This document shows, piece by piece, positions 23,939-34,012 of a stretch of 64,000 bases of DNA. Position 1 is the first letter of the stretch, and each line of letters opens with the position of its first letter. Position numbers and translations under genes: made by a program. Source of the DNA: SLHU01 sp009929975 (GTDB taxonomy: Bacteria; Bacillota; Clostridia; Saccharofermentanales; UBA5734); NCBI GenBank assembly GCA_040776905.1, contig JAXGZQ010000001.1, positions 1,710,289 through 1,774,288 on the forward strand, in the 5' to 3' direction. Below the pieces are notes generated by a model. It worked only from the letters and a program-made list of their open reading frames with translations, did no database searches and was not told the DNA's origin.

Positions 23939-25584
23939 GTTGTGAACTATTCAAGATCAACGGGAAGACACGTGAGCCTATTCGTTTTCATAAAGGGCTT
24001 AACATAATACTTGGTGGAGGAACAGGTGCAAATTCCATAGGTAAGTCCACAATGTTACTTATAATTGATTTTGTATTTGGTGGAGATGCCTATGTAAAAA
24101 GTGATGCTGTAAAACAGTTAGATAATCACAGTATAAATTTTATTTTTGAGTTTGATGAAGTACCTTACTATTTTGTTAGGCATACGGCTACATCTGGAGA
24201 TTTTGTTAGGTTAGACAAAAACGGAAATATATTGGAAATTCTGAGTAGAGAATCCTATACAAAATGGCTTAGTGAAAAATACCACATGGATTACACAGGT
24301 TTAAAATTCAGAAAAACGATAAGTCGATTCTTCCGTATCTACGGCAAGAATAATTATAACGAGCTACGACCATTACAAATGAGGGGTGGAAATGAATCTC
24401 AAGAAGACGCAATACATGTGCTCATAACACTTTTCAAACAATACGATAATGTAGTTGCGTTTGAAGAACAATTGAAGCTTGCAGAAAACAGAATCAAGGC
24501 ATTCAGAGATGCCCGTAAGTTTCAGTTTATTCCAGCAGCAGTTGATGGGTTAAAAAAATATGAAGATAACATCAAAGCCATTGCTGCGCTGAAACAAGAA
24601 AAGATCGAATTAGAAAGAACTCATAACCAAACAGTTGATACTGATGAGGTTAATAAGGCCAATCAGATAAATGCTTTAACGATTCAAATGCAGGATGCTC
24701 GCAGACTAGTAAGTGAAAAAGAGAATGAATTACATTTAATCGATCTGAATATTAGGCAGGGAGTTTATCCGACAGAAGCAGATTTAATGAGTTTGCGTGA
24801 GTTTTTTCCAGAAGTGAATCTTCAAAAATTAATAGATATTGAACGCTTTCATAATAAAATCCAGGCAATACTTCAAGATGAGTTAGAAGCTGCAAAAGCG
24901 AGGTTAAAAGAGGAACTAATACCATTGAATCATTCGGTAAAAAAGCTGCAGTCAATGGTAGAAGAAATAAAACCCTCTATGGCGTTTAGTAAAGAGTTCC
25001 TCGATGCCTATACCAGAATTGATCGTACAATTCATAAATTAGAGGATGAAAACGAGGCCTTTGATACTCGCAATACATTACAAAATGAGAAAAAACGAGC
25101 AAGTGACAGGCTTAAAGCACAGTTGCAGACGATTCTAAGAGTTATTGAATCGACTATTAACGAACAAATGATTGAAATCAGTGATTTTGTTTCATATGGG
25201 AATGATAATCCGCCGGTTCTTGGAATTAAAGAATATAATAGCTATTCTTTTGAGACTCCAAGAGATACAGGTACGGGCACAAACTATAAAGGGATGCTAA
25301 TCTATGATATCAGTATACTTAGAAGTACTGTGCTACCTGCATTAGCGCATGATTCACTTCTCTTCCCTAATGTATCTGATGAATCGATTGGAAGAATTCT
25401 AGAGCTTTATACAAAAGAAAAACAGAAACAGATATTTATTTCCTTTGATAGAGATAAGAAGTATGATGCAGCAACTCAGTTAATAATTAAAGAAAATACG
25501 GTGTTAAAGCTAGACACAGATGGGCAAGCCCTATTTGGCTGGAAATGGGGTAGAAAGGATGCTGAAAATGAAAATCCAATATAA
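23923..25584 (+). CDS. ABC-3C ATPase, DUF2326 family
   Basis: A 553-aa SMC/RecF-like ATPase. The Walker A loop LGGGTGANSIGKSTML is at residues ~30-45. The middle (~190-420) is coiled coil rich in Lys/Glu. The C-terminal DUF2326 part has GTGTNYKGMLIYDISILRSTVLPALAHDSLLF and QIFISFDRDKKYD, typical of the family. These ATPases sense phage events in ABC-3C defence and activate their partner. Overlaps with both neighbours indicate one operon. Confidence 0.88.
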   Translation: MLKEISCELFKINGKTREPIRFHKGLNIILGGGTGANSIGKSTMLLIIDFVFGGDAYVKSDAVKQLDNHSINFIFEFDEVPYYFVRHTATSGDFVRLDKNGNILEILSRESYTKWLSEKYHMDYTGLKFRKTISRFFRIYGKNNYNELRPLQMRGGNESQEDAIHVLITLFKQYDNVVAFEEQLKLAENRIKAFRDARKFQFIPAAVDGLKKYEDNIKAIAALKQEKIELERTHNQTVDTDEVNKANQINALTIQMQDARRLVSEKENELHLIDLNIRQGVYPTEADLMSLREFFPEVNLQKLIDIERFHNKIQAILQDELEAAKARLKEELIPLNHSVKKLQSMVEEIKPSMAFSKEFLDAYTRIDRTIHKLEDENEAFDTRNTLQNEKKRASDRLKAQLQTILRVIESTINEQMIEISDFVSYGNDNPPVLGIKEYNSYSFETPRDTGTGTNYKGMLIYDISILRSTVLPALAHDSLLFPNVSDESIGRILELYTKEKQKQIFISFDRDKKYDAATQLIIKENTVLKLDTDGQALFGWKWGRKDAENENPI

Positions 25585-25783
25585 TAAACTTTGGAAAATA
25601 CTCATCGACAAGAATATGAAAAAAGTTGATCTTAAAGATGCCGCCCATATTAGCTCAAACTCCATAGCAAAACTTGGTAAAAATGAACCTGTTAGAATGG
25701 ACGTATTGATGAAAATAGCCAAGGCGCTAGACTGCAAAGTTGAAGATCTGTTTGAGACGATAAAGGAGGACGAAGAGAAATGA
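25568..25783 (+). CDS. Small XRE-type HTH regulator
   Basis: A 71-aa Cro/CI-like protein (LWKILIDKNMKKVDLKDAAHISSNSIAKLGKNEPVRMDVLMKIAKALDCKVEDLFE). I start at ATG 25568, 9 nt after AAAGG; another ATG lies at 25559. It overlaps the DUF2326 gene by 17 nt and the mod gene by 4 nt, so it links the ABC-3C and type III parts into one transcript and is a candidate controller of restriction-modification expression. Confidence 0.87.
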   Translation: MKIQYNKLWKILIDKNMKKVDLKDAAHISSNSIAKLGKNEPVRMDVLMKIAKALDCKVEDLFETIKEDEEK

Positions 25784-27702
25784 GTCGTAGTTATGAACAT
25801 ATTATTGAAGTGTTAAAAACAAAAGAGAAATATGTAGCTGAAGATGGGTCCCTGCTGAAGGCTATAGTATATCAAGATGTCATGAGAATGGATACAGATT
25901 TGCTTCATCTACTGCTAAGTGACGAGGAGCTTAAGGCTACATTCTTTACTGCTATTAATGAAACACTTGTCTTTGATAAACGTCAGTTTGCATGGCTTAT
26001 TCAGTCAAGAGAATTTCTGCCTGATAGCTTCACAACTTTCACCAATAAAATCGGTCTGACCACAGGGGGACATTTTTTTTCTACTATGGATGATGTCGTT
26101 CTGGATTTTCCCTATAAAGATGCTGTTTTAGCTGGTGGGCAAGAAAAAGAAGATAAAAAACGTAATGAAATTGTCTTTAATGAAATTTTAGCTAAAGACC
26201 AGATTACAAATTTGTTGGCCCCAAAAGTACTTACAAAAGCTAGGAGGTATATGATTGACGGTGTTAACGATGACATTGTTTTTACTGAAGAGGATAACCT
26301 CGTTATTAAAGGAAATAACCTTATTGCTCTGTCTAGTTTGCTAGAACGATACGAAGGGGAAGTAAAAATGATTTATATCGACCCCCCATACTATTTTAAA
26401 GAAACAACAGCAACTGATACGTTTAGGTATAACTCGAATTTTAAACTATCTACATGGTTGTTGTTTATGAGAAATAGGCTCAAACTGGCAAAAGATCTAC
26501 TTGCGCCTTCTGGCACAATATGGATAAACATAAGTGAAGATGGAATGCACTATCTTAAAGTTATGGCGGATGATATTTTTGGAGCAGATCATTTTGTTGG
26601 AACTATCCCACGGAGAACCCGAAGTGGAAAATCAGATGTTCCATTTAATTTATCTCAAGACTTTGATTGGATTCTGGTATATACAAATGTCGGAGATGAA
26701 GAAAAGGTTATTGGTAGAACTGTTGAACGTAAGTACTATGAAACAGAAGATTTTCCAGGCAGACCGTGGAGATTAGCAGATCTAACTAAGCAAACAACAG
26801 CAAAGGAACGTCCTAATTCTTTTTTTACCATGGTTGATCCTAAAACAGGAAAAGAATATCCAGCAAGCGAAAAGAGAACTTGGAACATATCGGTTGATAC
26901 TTTTCAATTTTATTACGATCGTGGTGAAATAGTTTTTCCTGACGATTATCCTTTTTTAAATATTACTAAACCATATGCAAGGAAATTCAAAGATAATGAC
27001 GAAGCAAAAGGAAAGCTCAGCGCAGTTATATCGGACTTTCAGATTCAAGACTTTCTGAAAGATGTTCTAAACAATTCGAAGAATGCTGGCGGCAATAGTC
27101 AAATAGATGCTCTATTAGGGCGAGATGAGTTTGATTATGCGAAGCCTGAGAATCTAATAAAAGCAATACTTGAGGTAGCTACGAATGAGAATGACCTAGT
27201 TATGGATTTCTTTTTGGGGTCCGGAACAACAGCAGCAGTCGCGCACAAAATGAATAGACGTTACATTGGTATAGAGCAAATGCATTATATAAATACAGTT
27301 ACTGTACCACGTTTGCAAAAAGTAATTGAAGGCGAACAGGGCGGCATTTCTAACATCGTCAACTGGCAGGGTGGTGGTTCATTTGTTTTCTGCGAGCTAT
27401 TAGAAGATGGAGCGCGTTACATTGGAGATATTGAGCAGGCAACTGAAGAAACGATAGATAATTTGAAAGAAGAGATTTATGGTGATGAGAGAATAGTGCC
27501 CTATCTAACGACTGCTGAGTTGCAAGAAGTAGAAGCTGATTTTCAGTCGTTGACACTTCCTGATAAGAAGCGTGCATTGATTGGGCTTATTGACAAGAAT
27601 AAGCTATATGTTAATTATTCTTCAATAGATGATGAAGAGTATGCCATCTCCGAGAAAGACAGAGTTTTCACAGAATCTTTCTATAAAGGGGGACAAGCGT
27701 GA
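25780..27702 (+). CDS. mod: Type III restriction-modification methyltransferase (Mod)
   Basis: A 640-aa N6-adenine methyltransferase of beta class. Catalytic DPPY occurs in MIYIDPPYYF (about residue 203) and the SAM loop is DFFLGSGTTAAVAH (about 478), with the target recognition region between them. Mod alone methylates and also gives specificity to the restriction complex. Frame and length look intact. The gene overlaps the HTH gene (ATGA) and res by 1 nt or more. Confidence 0.95.
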   Translation: MSRSYEHIIEVLKTKEKYVAEDGSLLKAIVYQDVMRMDTDLLHLLLSDEELKATFFTAINETLVFDKRQFAWLIQSREFLPDSFTTFTNKIGLTTGGHFFSTMDDVVLDFPYKDAVLAGGQEKEDKKRNEIVFNEILAKDQITNLLAPKVLTKARRYMIDGVNDDIVFTEEDNLVIKGNNLIALSSLLERYEGEVKMIYIDPPYYFKETTATDTFRYNSNFKLSTWLLFMRNRLKLAKDLLAPSGTIWINISEDGMHYLKVMADDIFGADHFVGTIPRRTRSGKSDVPFNLSQDFDWILVYTNVGDEEKVIGRTVERKYYETEDFPGRPWRLADLTKQTTAKERPNSFFTMVDPKTGKEYPASEKRTWNISVDTFQFYYDRGEIVFPDDYPFLNITKPYARKFKDNDEAKGKLSAVISDFQIQDFLKDVLNNSKNAGGNSQIDALLGRDEFDYAKPENLIKAILEVATNENDLVMDFFLGSGTTAAVAHKMNRRYIGIEQMHYINTVTVPRLQKVIEGEQGGISNIVNWQGGGSFVFCELLEDGARYIGDIEQATEETIDNLKEEIYGDERIVPYLTTAELQEVEADFQSLTLPDKKRALIGLIDKNKLYVNYSSIDDEEYAISEKDRVFTESFYKGGQA

Positions 27703-30329
27703 TGGCAGAAAAAAGATTTCTATATGAGACATTAGATTCTCTTAATGAGGCAGGAGCGCTTGTTGATGTCCCTGAGTTTATAGACACAAATCTTGCATCA
27801 ACGATTGAATTACGTGAGTATCAGATTCGAGCGTTCCAAAACTTTATCACTTATTACGAAAATGATAAATTAAGAAAAAATAAGCAGGTTCATACATTAT
27901 TCCATATGGCAACAGGATCGGGTAAAACAGTAATTATGGCTGGTCTTATACTTTATTTGTACGCGAAAGGATATAGGCGGTTTCTGTTCTTTGTCAATCA
28001 GACAAGTATATTAGAAAAGACTAAGCTCAATTTCACTGATGCGACTTCAAGCAAATATCTTTTCTCAGATACATTGGAATACCTCGGACGCAAAATTAAA
28101 ATTAAATCTGTAGATAATTTTAGTGGTATATCTGCCTGGGACGAAGATATCTATATCTGCTTCACGTCTACTCAGCAGATGCATCTTGATCGTATGGAAC
28201 CAAAGGAAAACTCATTAACCTTTGAGGATTTCGAGGATAATAAAATAGTCTTTATATCTGATGAAAGTCATCATGTGAACAGTATGACTAAGCAGCAAGG
28301 TAAAGCGATTGAAGCAGAGATTAATAGCTGGGAATATACTGTTAACTCTGCATTCAGAAGCAATCGAGATAATGTGCTTTTAGAGTTTACAGCAACTGTA
28401 GACATCAAAGACAAGAATGTACACGACAAATATTTAGACAAGATTATCATGAATTATCCACTTCTCGAATTTAGGCAGAGTGGTTATACGAAGGACTTCC
28501 AAAACTTTGCAACCGACGCTGATTTATGGAAACGTGCACTAATTGCATGTGTTATGAGTGAGTATAGGCGTTACCTTTTTGCTGACGTACATCAGAACAT
28601 AAAACCGGTTGTGCTTATGAAGTCACAAAAAATCAAGGAGTCCGAGGAATTTTACAAAGAGTTTTTCACGCATGTTAAGGAGTTAACGGTTTCTGATATA
28701 AAAGAGTTATCAAGGTACCAAATCAATACACTTCAGGAAGCTCTTGAATATTTTTCCGAGAAGGATGCATCATTTACTCTACTCGTGCAATCGTTACAGG
28801 ATAGTTTCACGGAAGAGACTTCGATCATAATGAATGGTGCCAGAGATGATAACAGCCAAAATCAAATTCTTGTTAACTCACTTGAAGATGCAAATAATCC
28901 TATTCGTACAGTTTTTGCAGTAGATATGCTTAACGAAGGTTGGGATGTGCTTAATCTTTTTGACATAGTACGTCTCTATGATACGCGTCAAGGTAGCGGA
29001 AAGTCTGGCAAGGTAGGTAGCTATACAATTAAAGAGGCTCAACTTATTGGTCGTGCGGCACGTTATTGTCCGTTTCAAGAAATTGAAGCTCAAGAGCGGT
29101 TTAAGCGAAAATATGATTATGATTTGACGAATAAATATCGTTTGCTAGAAACTATGTTTTTTCATAGCAAAGATGATTCACGCTATATTACTGAGCTTCG
29201 TCAAGCACTTATTGCTACCGGTCTTCAAGATGAGCAATCACAGACACTCACGTATCATCTAAAAGACGCCTTTAAGTTGACAGATCTTTATCAGCAAGGG
29301 ATTGTATTTAGTAATAAGCGCATTCCAAAGGAGCGAAAAAATGTTTACGGTATCGAGGGAAGTTTCCAGAATAAAACATATACCTATTACCTTGAAAGAG
29401 GATCCGCAAAGATTCAATCTCTTGTTGGTAGTGAAGATTCTCAATCCAATACTGAGCACATAGAGACGAAAAATATTATGAGACCGTTTAAACAGGTGCC
29501 TTATAACATCCTTAGTGGAGCTGCAGGGCGATATGTTGAGTTGCGTTTTTCTGTGTTGAAAACAAAATATCCAAATCTAAAAAGCCTACGACAGTTTCTA
29601 ACGTCTGATGAATATTTAGGGAATTCAATCCTCGATATAAGCTTTTCAACGCAAAGTGAGTCACGTGCTTTGTACGAAGCGTGTGTATACGCTATGGGTG
29701 AAGTTGCCCGCCATGTAACAGAGATAAAGCAAGAATTTGAAGGCTCTTCTGTTTTTGAAGCAAAACGTATAAAGAATGTGTTGCGTGATAAAACAATCAC
29801 TGTGACAGAAGTTGATGTAAACGGAGGGAAAGGGGCCTCACAGAACGTAAATGTTAATCCTCGTTACCAGTTGGATTTAATGAAAGAAAATTGGTATGCC
29901 TTTAATGACAACTATGGAACCAGTGAAGAGAAACGTTATCTAAGATATTTCAAAGCAGAAATTGCCCCAAAACTTGAGGCTAAAGATTTAGAATTTTTTG
30001 TGGTGCGGAATGAACGCGTACCAGATTTAGCGATTTACAGCTTTACTGATGGAGAGCGTTTTGAACCTGATTTCTTGTTGTTTGTTCGTAAGCATAAGAA
30101 CCAGAGCTTTATCTCAAATCAAGTGTATGTTGAACCTAAGGGGTCACATCTTCTATTGAAAGAAACATGGAAAGAAAACTTTTTGTTGCAAATCAATGAT
30201 CTCGCAGAGGCTGATGATAGTTACGCTTTTGGCAATGAATATAGAATTATAGGGATGCCATTTTTTAATGAAGAAGAACGCATGGGTAACTTTACAAAAG
30301 CAATGGATGAATTTGTGGCAAACATTTAA
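27702..30329 (+). CDS. res: Type III restriction enzyme subunit (Res)
   Basis: An 875-aa SF2 helicase-nuclease. Walker A is MATGSGKTVIMAG (~70-82), the DExH box VFISDESHH is near 183, motif VI region is GRAARYCPF, and the C-terminal PD-(D/E)XK nuclease reads FEPDFLLF..QVYVEPKG. The start is ATG 27702 (a GTG lies just before it) after AAAGGGGG. It is full length and complete, so the type III system appears functional. Confidence 0.95.
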   Translation: MAEKRFLYETLDSLNEAGALVDVPEFIDTNLASTIELREYQIRAFQNFITYYENDKLRKNKQVHTLFHMATGSGKTVIMAGLILYLYAKGYRRFLFFVNQTSILEKTKLNFTDATSSKYLFSDTLEYLGRKIKIKSVDNFSGISAWDEDIYICFTSTQQMHLDRMEPKENSLTFEDFEDNKIVFISDESHHVNSMTKQQGKAIEAEINSWEYTVNSAFRSNRDNVLLEFTATVDIKDKNVHDKYLDKIIMNYPLLEFRQSGYTKDFQNFATDADLWKRALIACVMSEYRRYLFADVHQNIKPVVLMKSQKIKESEEFYKEFFTHVKELTVSDIKELSRYQINTLQEALEYFSEKDASFTLLVQSLQDSFTEETSIIMNGARDDNSQNQILVNSLEDANNPIRTVFAVDMLNEGWDVLNLFDIVRLYDTRQGSGKSGKVGSYTIKEAQLIGRAARYCPFQEIEAQERFKRKYDYDLTNKYRLLETMFFHSKDDSRYITELRQALIATGLQDEQSQTLTYHLKDAFKLTDLYQQGIVFSNKRIPKERKNVYGIEGSFQNKTYTYYLERGSAKIQSLVGSEDSQSNTEHIETKNIMRPFKQVPYNILSGAAGRYVELRFSVLKTKYPNLKSLRQFLTSDEYLGNSILDISFSTQSESRALYEACVYAMGEVARHVTEIKQEFEGSSVFEAKRIKNVLRDKTITVTEVDVNGGKGASQNVNVNPRYQLDLMKENWYAFNDNYGTSEEKRYLRYFKAEIAPKLEAKDLEFFVVRNERVPDLAIYSFTDGERFEPDFLLFVRKHKNQSFISNQVYVEPKGSHLLLKETWKENFLLQINDLAEADDSYAFGNEYRIIGMPFFNEEERMGNFTKAMDEFVANI

Positions 30330-30375
30330 TATTGTTTTTTGAAGATATAACAATTTTGGGGGGAGGGATGGCACG

Positions 30376-30783
30376 ATGGAGAATGAATACCAATGGGTGG
30401 ATTTTTATGAGGCATTAGCAAATAGACTACTTGAATATAACGATAAGCGAGTAGAGCTTTTTGACTTAATGAAGAAAGTTGCATCAGAACACCCGTTGAT
30501 GACATATCTTCATTTTGAGAGAGAAGATCGGCGGGGGCCTAGATAGTATTAAATTGATCCTTTTTCTGTCATGGGAGTGATGAATCGAGGTGCGACTGAT
30601 GTTAACCGAACGCTATTAACTAAGGTTCTTGCAAGAAAATTTGACATTAAAGTTCCCACACCAACTGAGTTTAAAAGAATACTTATTCTTGATAATAGAA
30701 AGTTCTTTTTGCTGGAGTATAAGAAGTTTTGGTTTTATTCATTAGTGATGTCAAAATTACTTGAAATGATTAGGGGGTATTAA
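30376..30783 (+). pseudogene. McrB-like N-terminal remnant
   Basis: ATG 30376 opens ENEYQWVDFYEALANRLLEYNDKRVELFDLMKK, the usual start of McrB-type restriction GTPases. After 56 codons there are two in-frame stops (TAG 30544, TAA 30550). The same frame then continues IDPFSVMGVMNRGATDVNRTLLTKVLARKF, the next conserved part of these N-termini, and loses similarity before 30783. The AAA+ domain and McrC are absent. It is the relic of a type IV restriction system replaced by the helicase downstream. Confidence 0.75.
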
Positions 30784-30784
30784 A

Positions 30785-33544
30785 ATGTCTTTAAGAATAG
30801 ATGAGCAAATAAAAGTCATCGATAAAGCTATATGCCGACACATTGACCAATTTGAGTTAACCGGTAGAGGTGCTATCTCCCAAGATATTTTAAAGAACCT
30901 CAGAGATTTTGTCGAGCATATAATGTTGAAAGTATATGCTCAAGGTGGCGACACAAAGAATGACTGGAATACTATTCGTGAAGCTGAAGAATATGTTAAG
31001 CCGCTCCCAAAATGGAAAGACCTCACACGCTTCCACGACCTTTTACAAATATCAGTTTCGCATTACTTGCCCGATGAGGAGAATTCAGAGCGCTTAATGC
31101 TAAAATATTACGTGTATTTGATGAAAATCAGGGATATTCTCCACGATAGGTTTTCGCTTGACGTGCTTGCTAACCTTGATAAATTCCCGTTGTATACAGA
31201 CGCCACTCTGCAAGAGTATTACAATAAAATTGCTGAAAAAGTAGATGACTATTACTACCAGAGTAATTTGACTTCGGACAAATACTACATCAGGAAGATT
31301 AAACCGTTTTTTGTGGGCGGAAAAATATACTACGAAGTTACATTTACACCGGCAAACGATTATGCCAGTAAATTTGACAGAGTAATCGCTTTTACAAGTT
31401 TGGAGGTAACTGATTATTATGCCGTTAAATTTGCTTTTTCGAACAGCAACATTGACATTCTCGGTAAAACAATGCCTATTCTCATCATAACGGGCTGGGA
31501 AGTGGCTATCCGTGATTGTGAATATTATAATTTCACAACTCTTATTAGAGGAACCAAAGTAGCAACCGGTTATCCAGAGCAACAAGGCATAGCGAAGTTT
31601 TTAACTTCAACCGGTTTCAACCTGACTGAACTTATCGAATTCGCAGATGATGATTTCCAAAAGGTTAAAGTTACGGCAACACAAAGAACTAAGACAGCCG
31701 TATTCTTTCAAGATTTGGAACAATGCCGAAAGATAATAAAGGCGAATGCGCGGGGGAGTAACCTTCTGCGATATATGCTGTACAATATGAATAACAAGGT
31801 GATTAAGGCACAGTACAACTCCGAAGCAAACACTTCATTATCCGATCTATTTGTTCAGTATGGCAGTATTCCTTTTGATGATATACCGTTTAATTTCAAT
31901 CCGCGAGAATGTATACCACGTTTACGTGATTTGTTTGCATGCATACCTCTAACAGGACGTGAACACGAACTACTTGCAAGGTTTGTGAGGAATAACACCG
32001 AAATAAACGGACGACTTTTTACACCGATTGGCGAAGCAAAAGAACGCTTCGGGGATGATATTGAGTCACTTGTTGCCGCATACTACAACGCCTTATATTA
32101 CAAACATCGCCAAAATAGCAAACTAGTAATTGAAAATAGTCACATTTTCATTAATGAGTACAAGGATGATGTCCGATACATTATTGCTGAACTTTCCAAG
32201 TTGTCGAAATGTGGCATTCAGAATTATTCTTCAGCAGTAAGGGCATGGTTGAATGAGCCAAACAACGGTGTTGACTGTGAACAAAAGAAGGATACACTCA
32301 CCCAAATGTTTGATAAGTCGAAGGTAGCACTGGTTTACGGCTCAGCTGGAACGGGCAAATCTACGCTGATAAACCATATTGCGCAATTCTTTGACAAGAA
32401 TAAAAAACTGTTTTTAGCACATACTAACCCCGCTGTTGAAAACCTCAAGCGGCGTGTAAAAGCGTCTGAATGCAAGTTCTCAACGATAACTAAGTTCCTG
32501 AAATCGACCGGTATCGGTCAGGATTACGACATTATTTTTGTGGATGAATGTAGTACAGTCAGTAACAGCAATATGAGAGGAATTCTCGAAAGTCTGTTTG
32601 CTAATATTGATGAGGACGGGCATAAGCTGCTGGTCTTGGTCGGAGATACATACCAGATAGATTCAATTGAGTTCGGCAACTGGTTTGATATTGCCAGGAA
32701 ATTTGTCCCCAATGCTTCTGTTTGCGAATTGACGACACCTTGGCGCAGTACTGACGAGGGTTTGCTGAAACTATGGGAAAGAGTTAGGAGAATGGACGGC
32801 AAAGGGCCTGACGCCGTGCTTGAAGTCTTAACCCGTCAAGAATATACCACAAATTTGGATGATTCAATTTTTTCTGCCGTTGGAGATGACGAGATAATTC
32901 TATGCCTCAATTATGATGGACTTTACGGTATTAACAATATCAACCGTTTTCTGCAGGAGAGCAACGCAAGTACGACAGTGACTTGGGGCATTCAGCAGTA
33001 CAAAGTTAACGATCCAATTCTGTTTAATGATTCAGATCGCTTCACTCCCGTGATTTATAATAATATGAAGGGACGGATTGCAGGTATCGAAGTTCTCGAT
33101 AAAGGCACAGTCACAGAGTGCATACAGTTTGACGTAGAGTTGGACAAGGTATTAATGGGGACTGATGCTTTTGGCCAATCTTTTCAGTTGCTGCCTAATG
33201 CACCAAGTGGGAACTCAGTTATCCGTTTTACAGTAACCAAAAGCAAAAGTGCGGACGAGGACAACCCTAGAGGTCGTTATTCAAAAGAAGATATTGTACC
33301 GTTCCAAATCGCTTATGCTGTGTCTATTCATAAGGCACAAGGATTGGAATATGACTCGGTCAAAATCGTCATCACTGACGAAATTGAGGAACTGATAACA
33401 CACAACATTTTTTACACTGCAATTACTCGTGCGAAGAAAAATCTAAAAGTCTACTGGACGCCTGAAGTAGAGAAAAAGGTGCTGGAAAGTATAAAGCCGA
33501 AGGACATAGGCAAAGATGTGTCGCTGTTGAGAAACTATCTTTGA
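30785..33544 (+). CDS. Large SF1 (RecD/UvrD-like) helicase, probable defence gene
   Basis: A 919-aa protein. The N-terminal ~500 residues match nothing I know. The C-terminal part is an SF1 helicase: Walker A GSAGTGKST about 519-527, Walker B FVDECSTVS about 584, motif III LVGDTYQID, and the C-terminal SIHKAQGLEYDSVKIV about 846 with FYTAITRAKKNL. The start is ATG 30785, 7 nt after AGGGGG. It stands alone in a defence island next to a McrB relic, which suggests anti-phage function, but that is inference. Codon use is less AT-rich than the genes before it. Confidence 0.8.
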   Translation: MSLRIDEQIKVIDKAICRHIDQFELTGRGAISQDILKNLRDFVEHIMLKVYAQGGDTKNDWNTIREAEEYVKPLPKWKDLTRFHDLLQISVSHYLPDEENSERLMLKYYVYLMKIRDILHDRFSLDVLANLDKFPLYTDATLQEYYNKIAEKVDDYYYQSNLTSDKYYIRKIKPFFVGGKIYYEVTFTPANDYASKFDRVIAFTSLEVTDYYAVKFAFSNSNIDILGKTMPILIITGWEVAIRDCEYYNFTTLIRGTKVATGYPEQQGIAKFLTSTGFNLTELIEFADDDFQKVKVTATQRTKTAVFFQDLEQCRKIIKANARGSNLLRYMLYNMNNKVIKAQYNSEANTSLSDLFVQYGSIPFDDIPFNFNPRECIPRLRDLFACIPLTGREHELLARFVRNNTEINGRLFTPIGEAKERFGDDIESLVAAYYNALYYKHRQNSKLVIENSHIFINEYKDDVRYIIAELSKLSKCGIQNYSSAVRAWLNEPNNGVDCEQKKDTLTQMFDKSKVALVYGSAGTGKSTLINHIAQFFDKNKKLFLAHTNPAVENLKRRVKASECKFSTITKFLKSTGIGQDYDIIFVDECSTVSNSNMRGILESLFANIDEDGHKLLVLVGDTYQIDSIEFGNWFDIARKFVPNASVCELTTPWRSTDEGLLKLWERVRRMDGKGPDAVLEVLTRQEYTTNLDDSIFSAVGDDEIILCLNYDGLYGINNINRFLQESNASTTVTWGIQQYKVNDPILFNDSDRFTPVIYNNMKGRIAGIEVLDKGTVTECIQFDVELDKVLMGTDAFGQSFQLLPNAPSGNSVIRFTVTKSKSADEDNPRGRYSKEDIVPFQIAYAVSIHKAQGLEYDSVKIVITDEIEELITHNIFYTAITRAKKNLKVYWTPEVEKKVLESIKPKDIGKDVSLLRNYL

Positions 33545-33639
33545 GCCATAGAGATGATAGGAGTTACCCTCCCCCATTGCAGTTGGACTATTTAGTTAAC
33601 GGGTAAAGCTGTAATATTATTGTGGATATATTCCCGCGA

Positions 33640-33709
33640 ACGTACAAAATGTGAAAAATAACGTAGACAAGTTTCCACGTACGGATAAATGTGAAAAATT
33701 ACTCAAGAC
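33640..33709. repeat. Imperfect direct repeat pair
   Basis: ACGTAC followed by AATGTGAAAAATAACG..AGAC (33640-33668) recurs at 33677-33709 as ACGTAC and AAATGTGAAAAATTAC..AGAC. Subterminal repeats of this type occur at ends of some insertion sequences, but no transposase is next to it. Confidence 0.5.
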
Positions 33710-33790
33710 ATCAAGATGAGCCTATCGGGCCAAGTTGAGACTATCGTTAGGTTAGAAAAGCAATAAAACGTAGTAATATCAACAGATTAA

Positions 33791-33821
33791 GCCGTTGAGT
33801 GTGTAGATGACATTCAATGGC
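33791..33821 (+). other. Stable stem-loop without T-run
   Basis: GCCGTTGAGTGT and ACATTCAATGGC form a 12-bp stem with two G-U pairs and a 7-nt loop. It may be an RNA processing or bidirectional pause site. Confidence 0.45.
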
Positions 33822-33921
33822 TAAAAACTCTTTTAAGATAAAGCGTTAGAAACTGAAAAACTTAGTGAAGAAGAATTGTTATTTCAAAAGAAAATAAAGA
33901 ATTTGACCTACAGGTTTTAAT

Positions 33922-33963
33922 ACATGTTGAAAGGAGTTGTTGCTTTTGGACATGTTTTTTTAT
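33922..33963 (+). terminator. Terminator upstream of the MarR operon
   Basis: ACATGTTGAAAG pairs with CTTTTGGACATGT with one mismatch and is followed by seven T residues. It isolates the MarR promoter from upstream transcription. Confidence 0.6.
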
Positions 33964-33983
33964 TATTACTATACAATTTTATA

Positions 33984-34012
33984 TTGAAAAAGATAAATAA
34001 GTATGTTAACAT
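33984..34012 (+). promoter_or_regulatory. Promoter of the marR-MATE operon
   Basis: TTGAAA, 17-nt spacer, TAACAT. The -10 box abuts the palindromic operator, so regulator binding would block initiation. Confidence 0.65.

Larger units (their letters stand above)
33545..33961. other. Gene-free gap with a repeat and hairpins
   Basis: About 400 nt before the MarR promoter hold no convincing gene. Short coding-like scraps with stops occur. It contains the repeat at 33640-33709, a stem-loop at 33791-33821 and a terminator at its end. Confidence 0.6.

Noticed and set aside
33640..33709. Intact insertion sequence or transposon
   Set aside because: No transposase frame and no terminal inverted repeats were found near the repeats.
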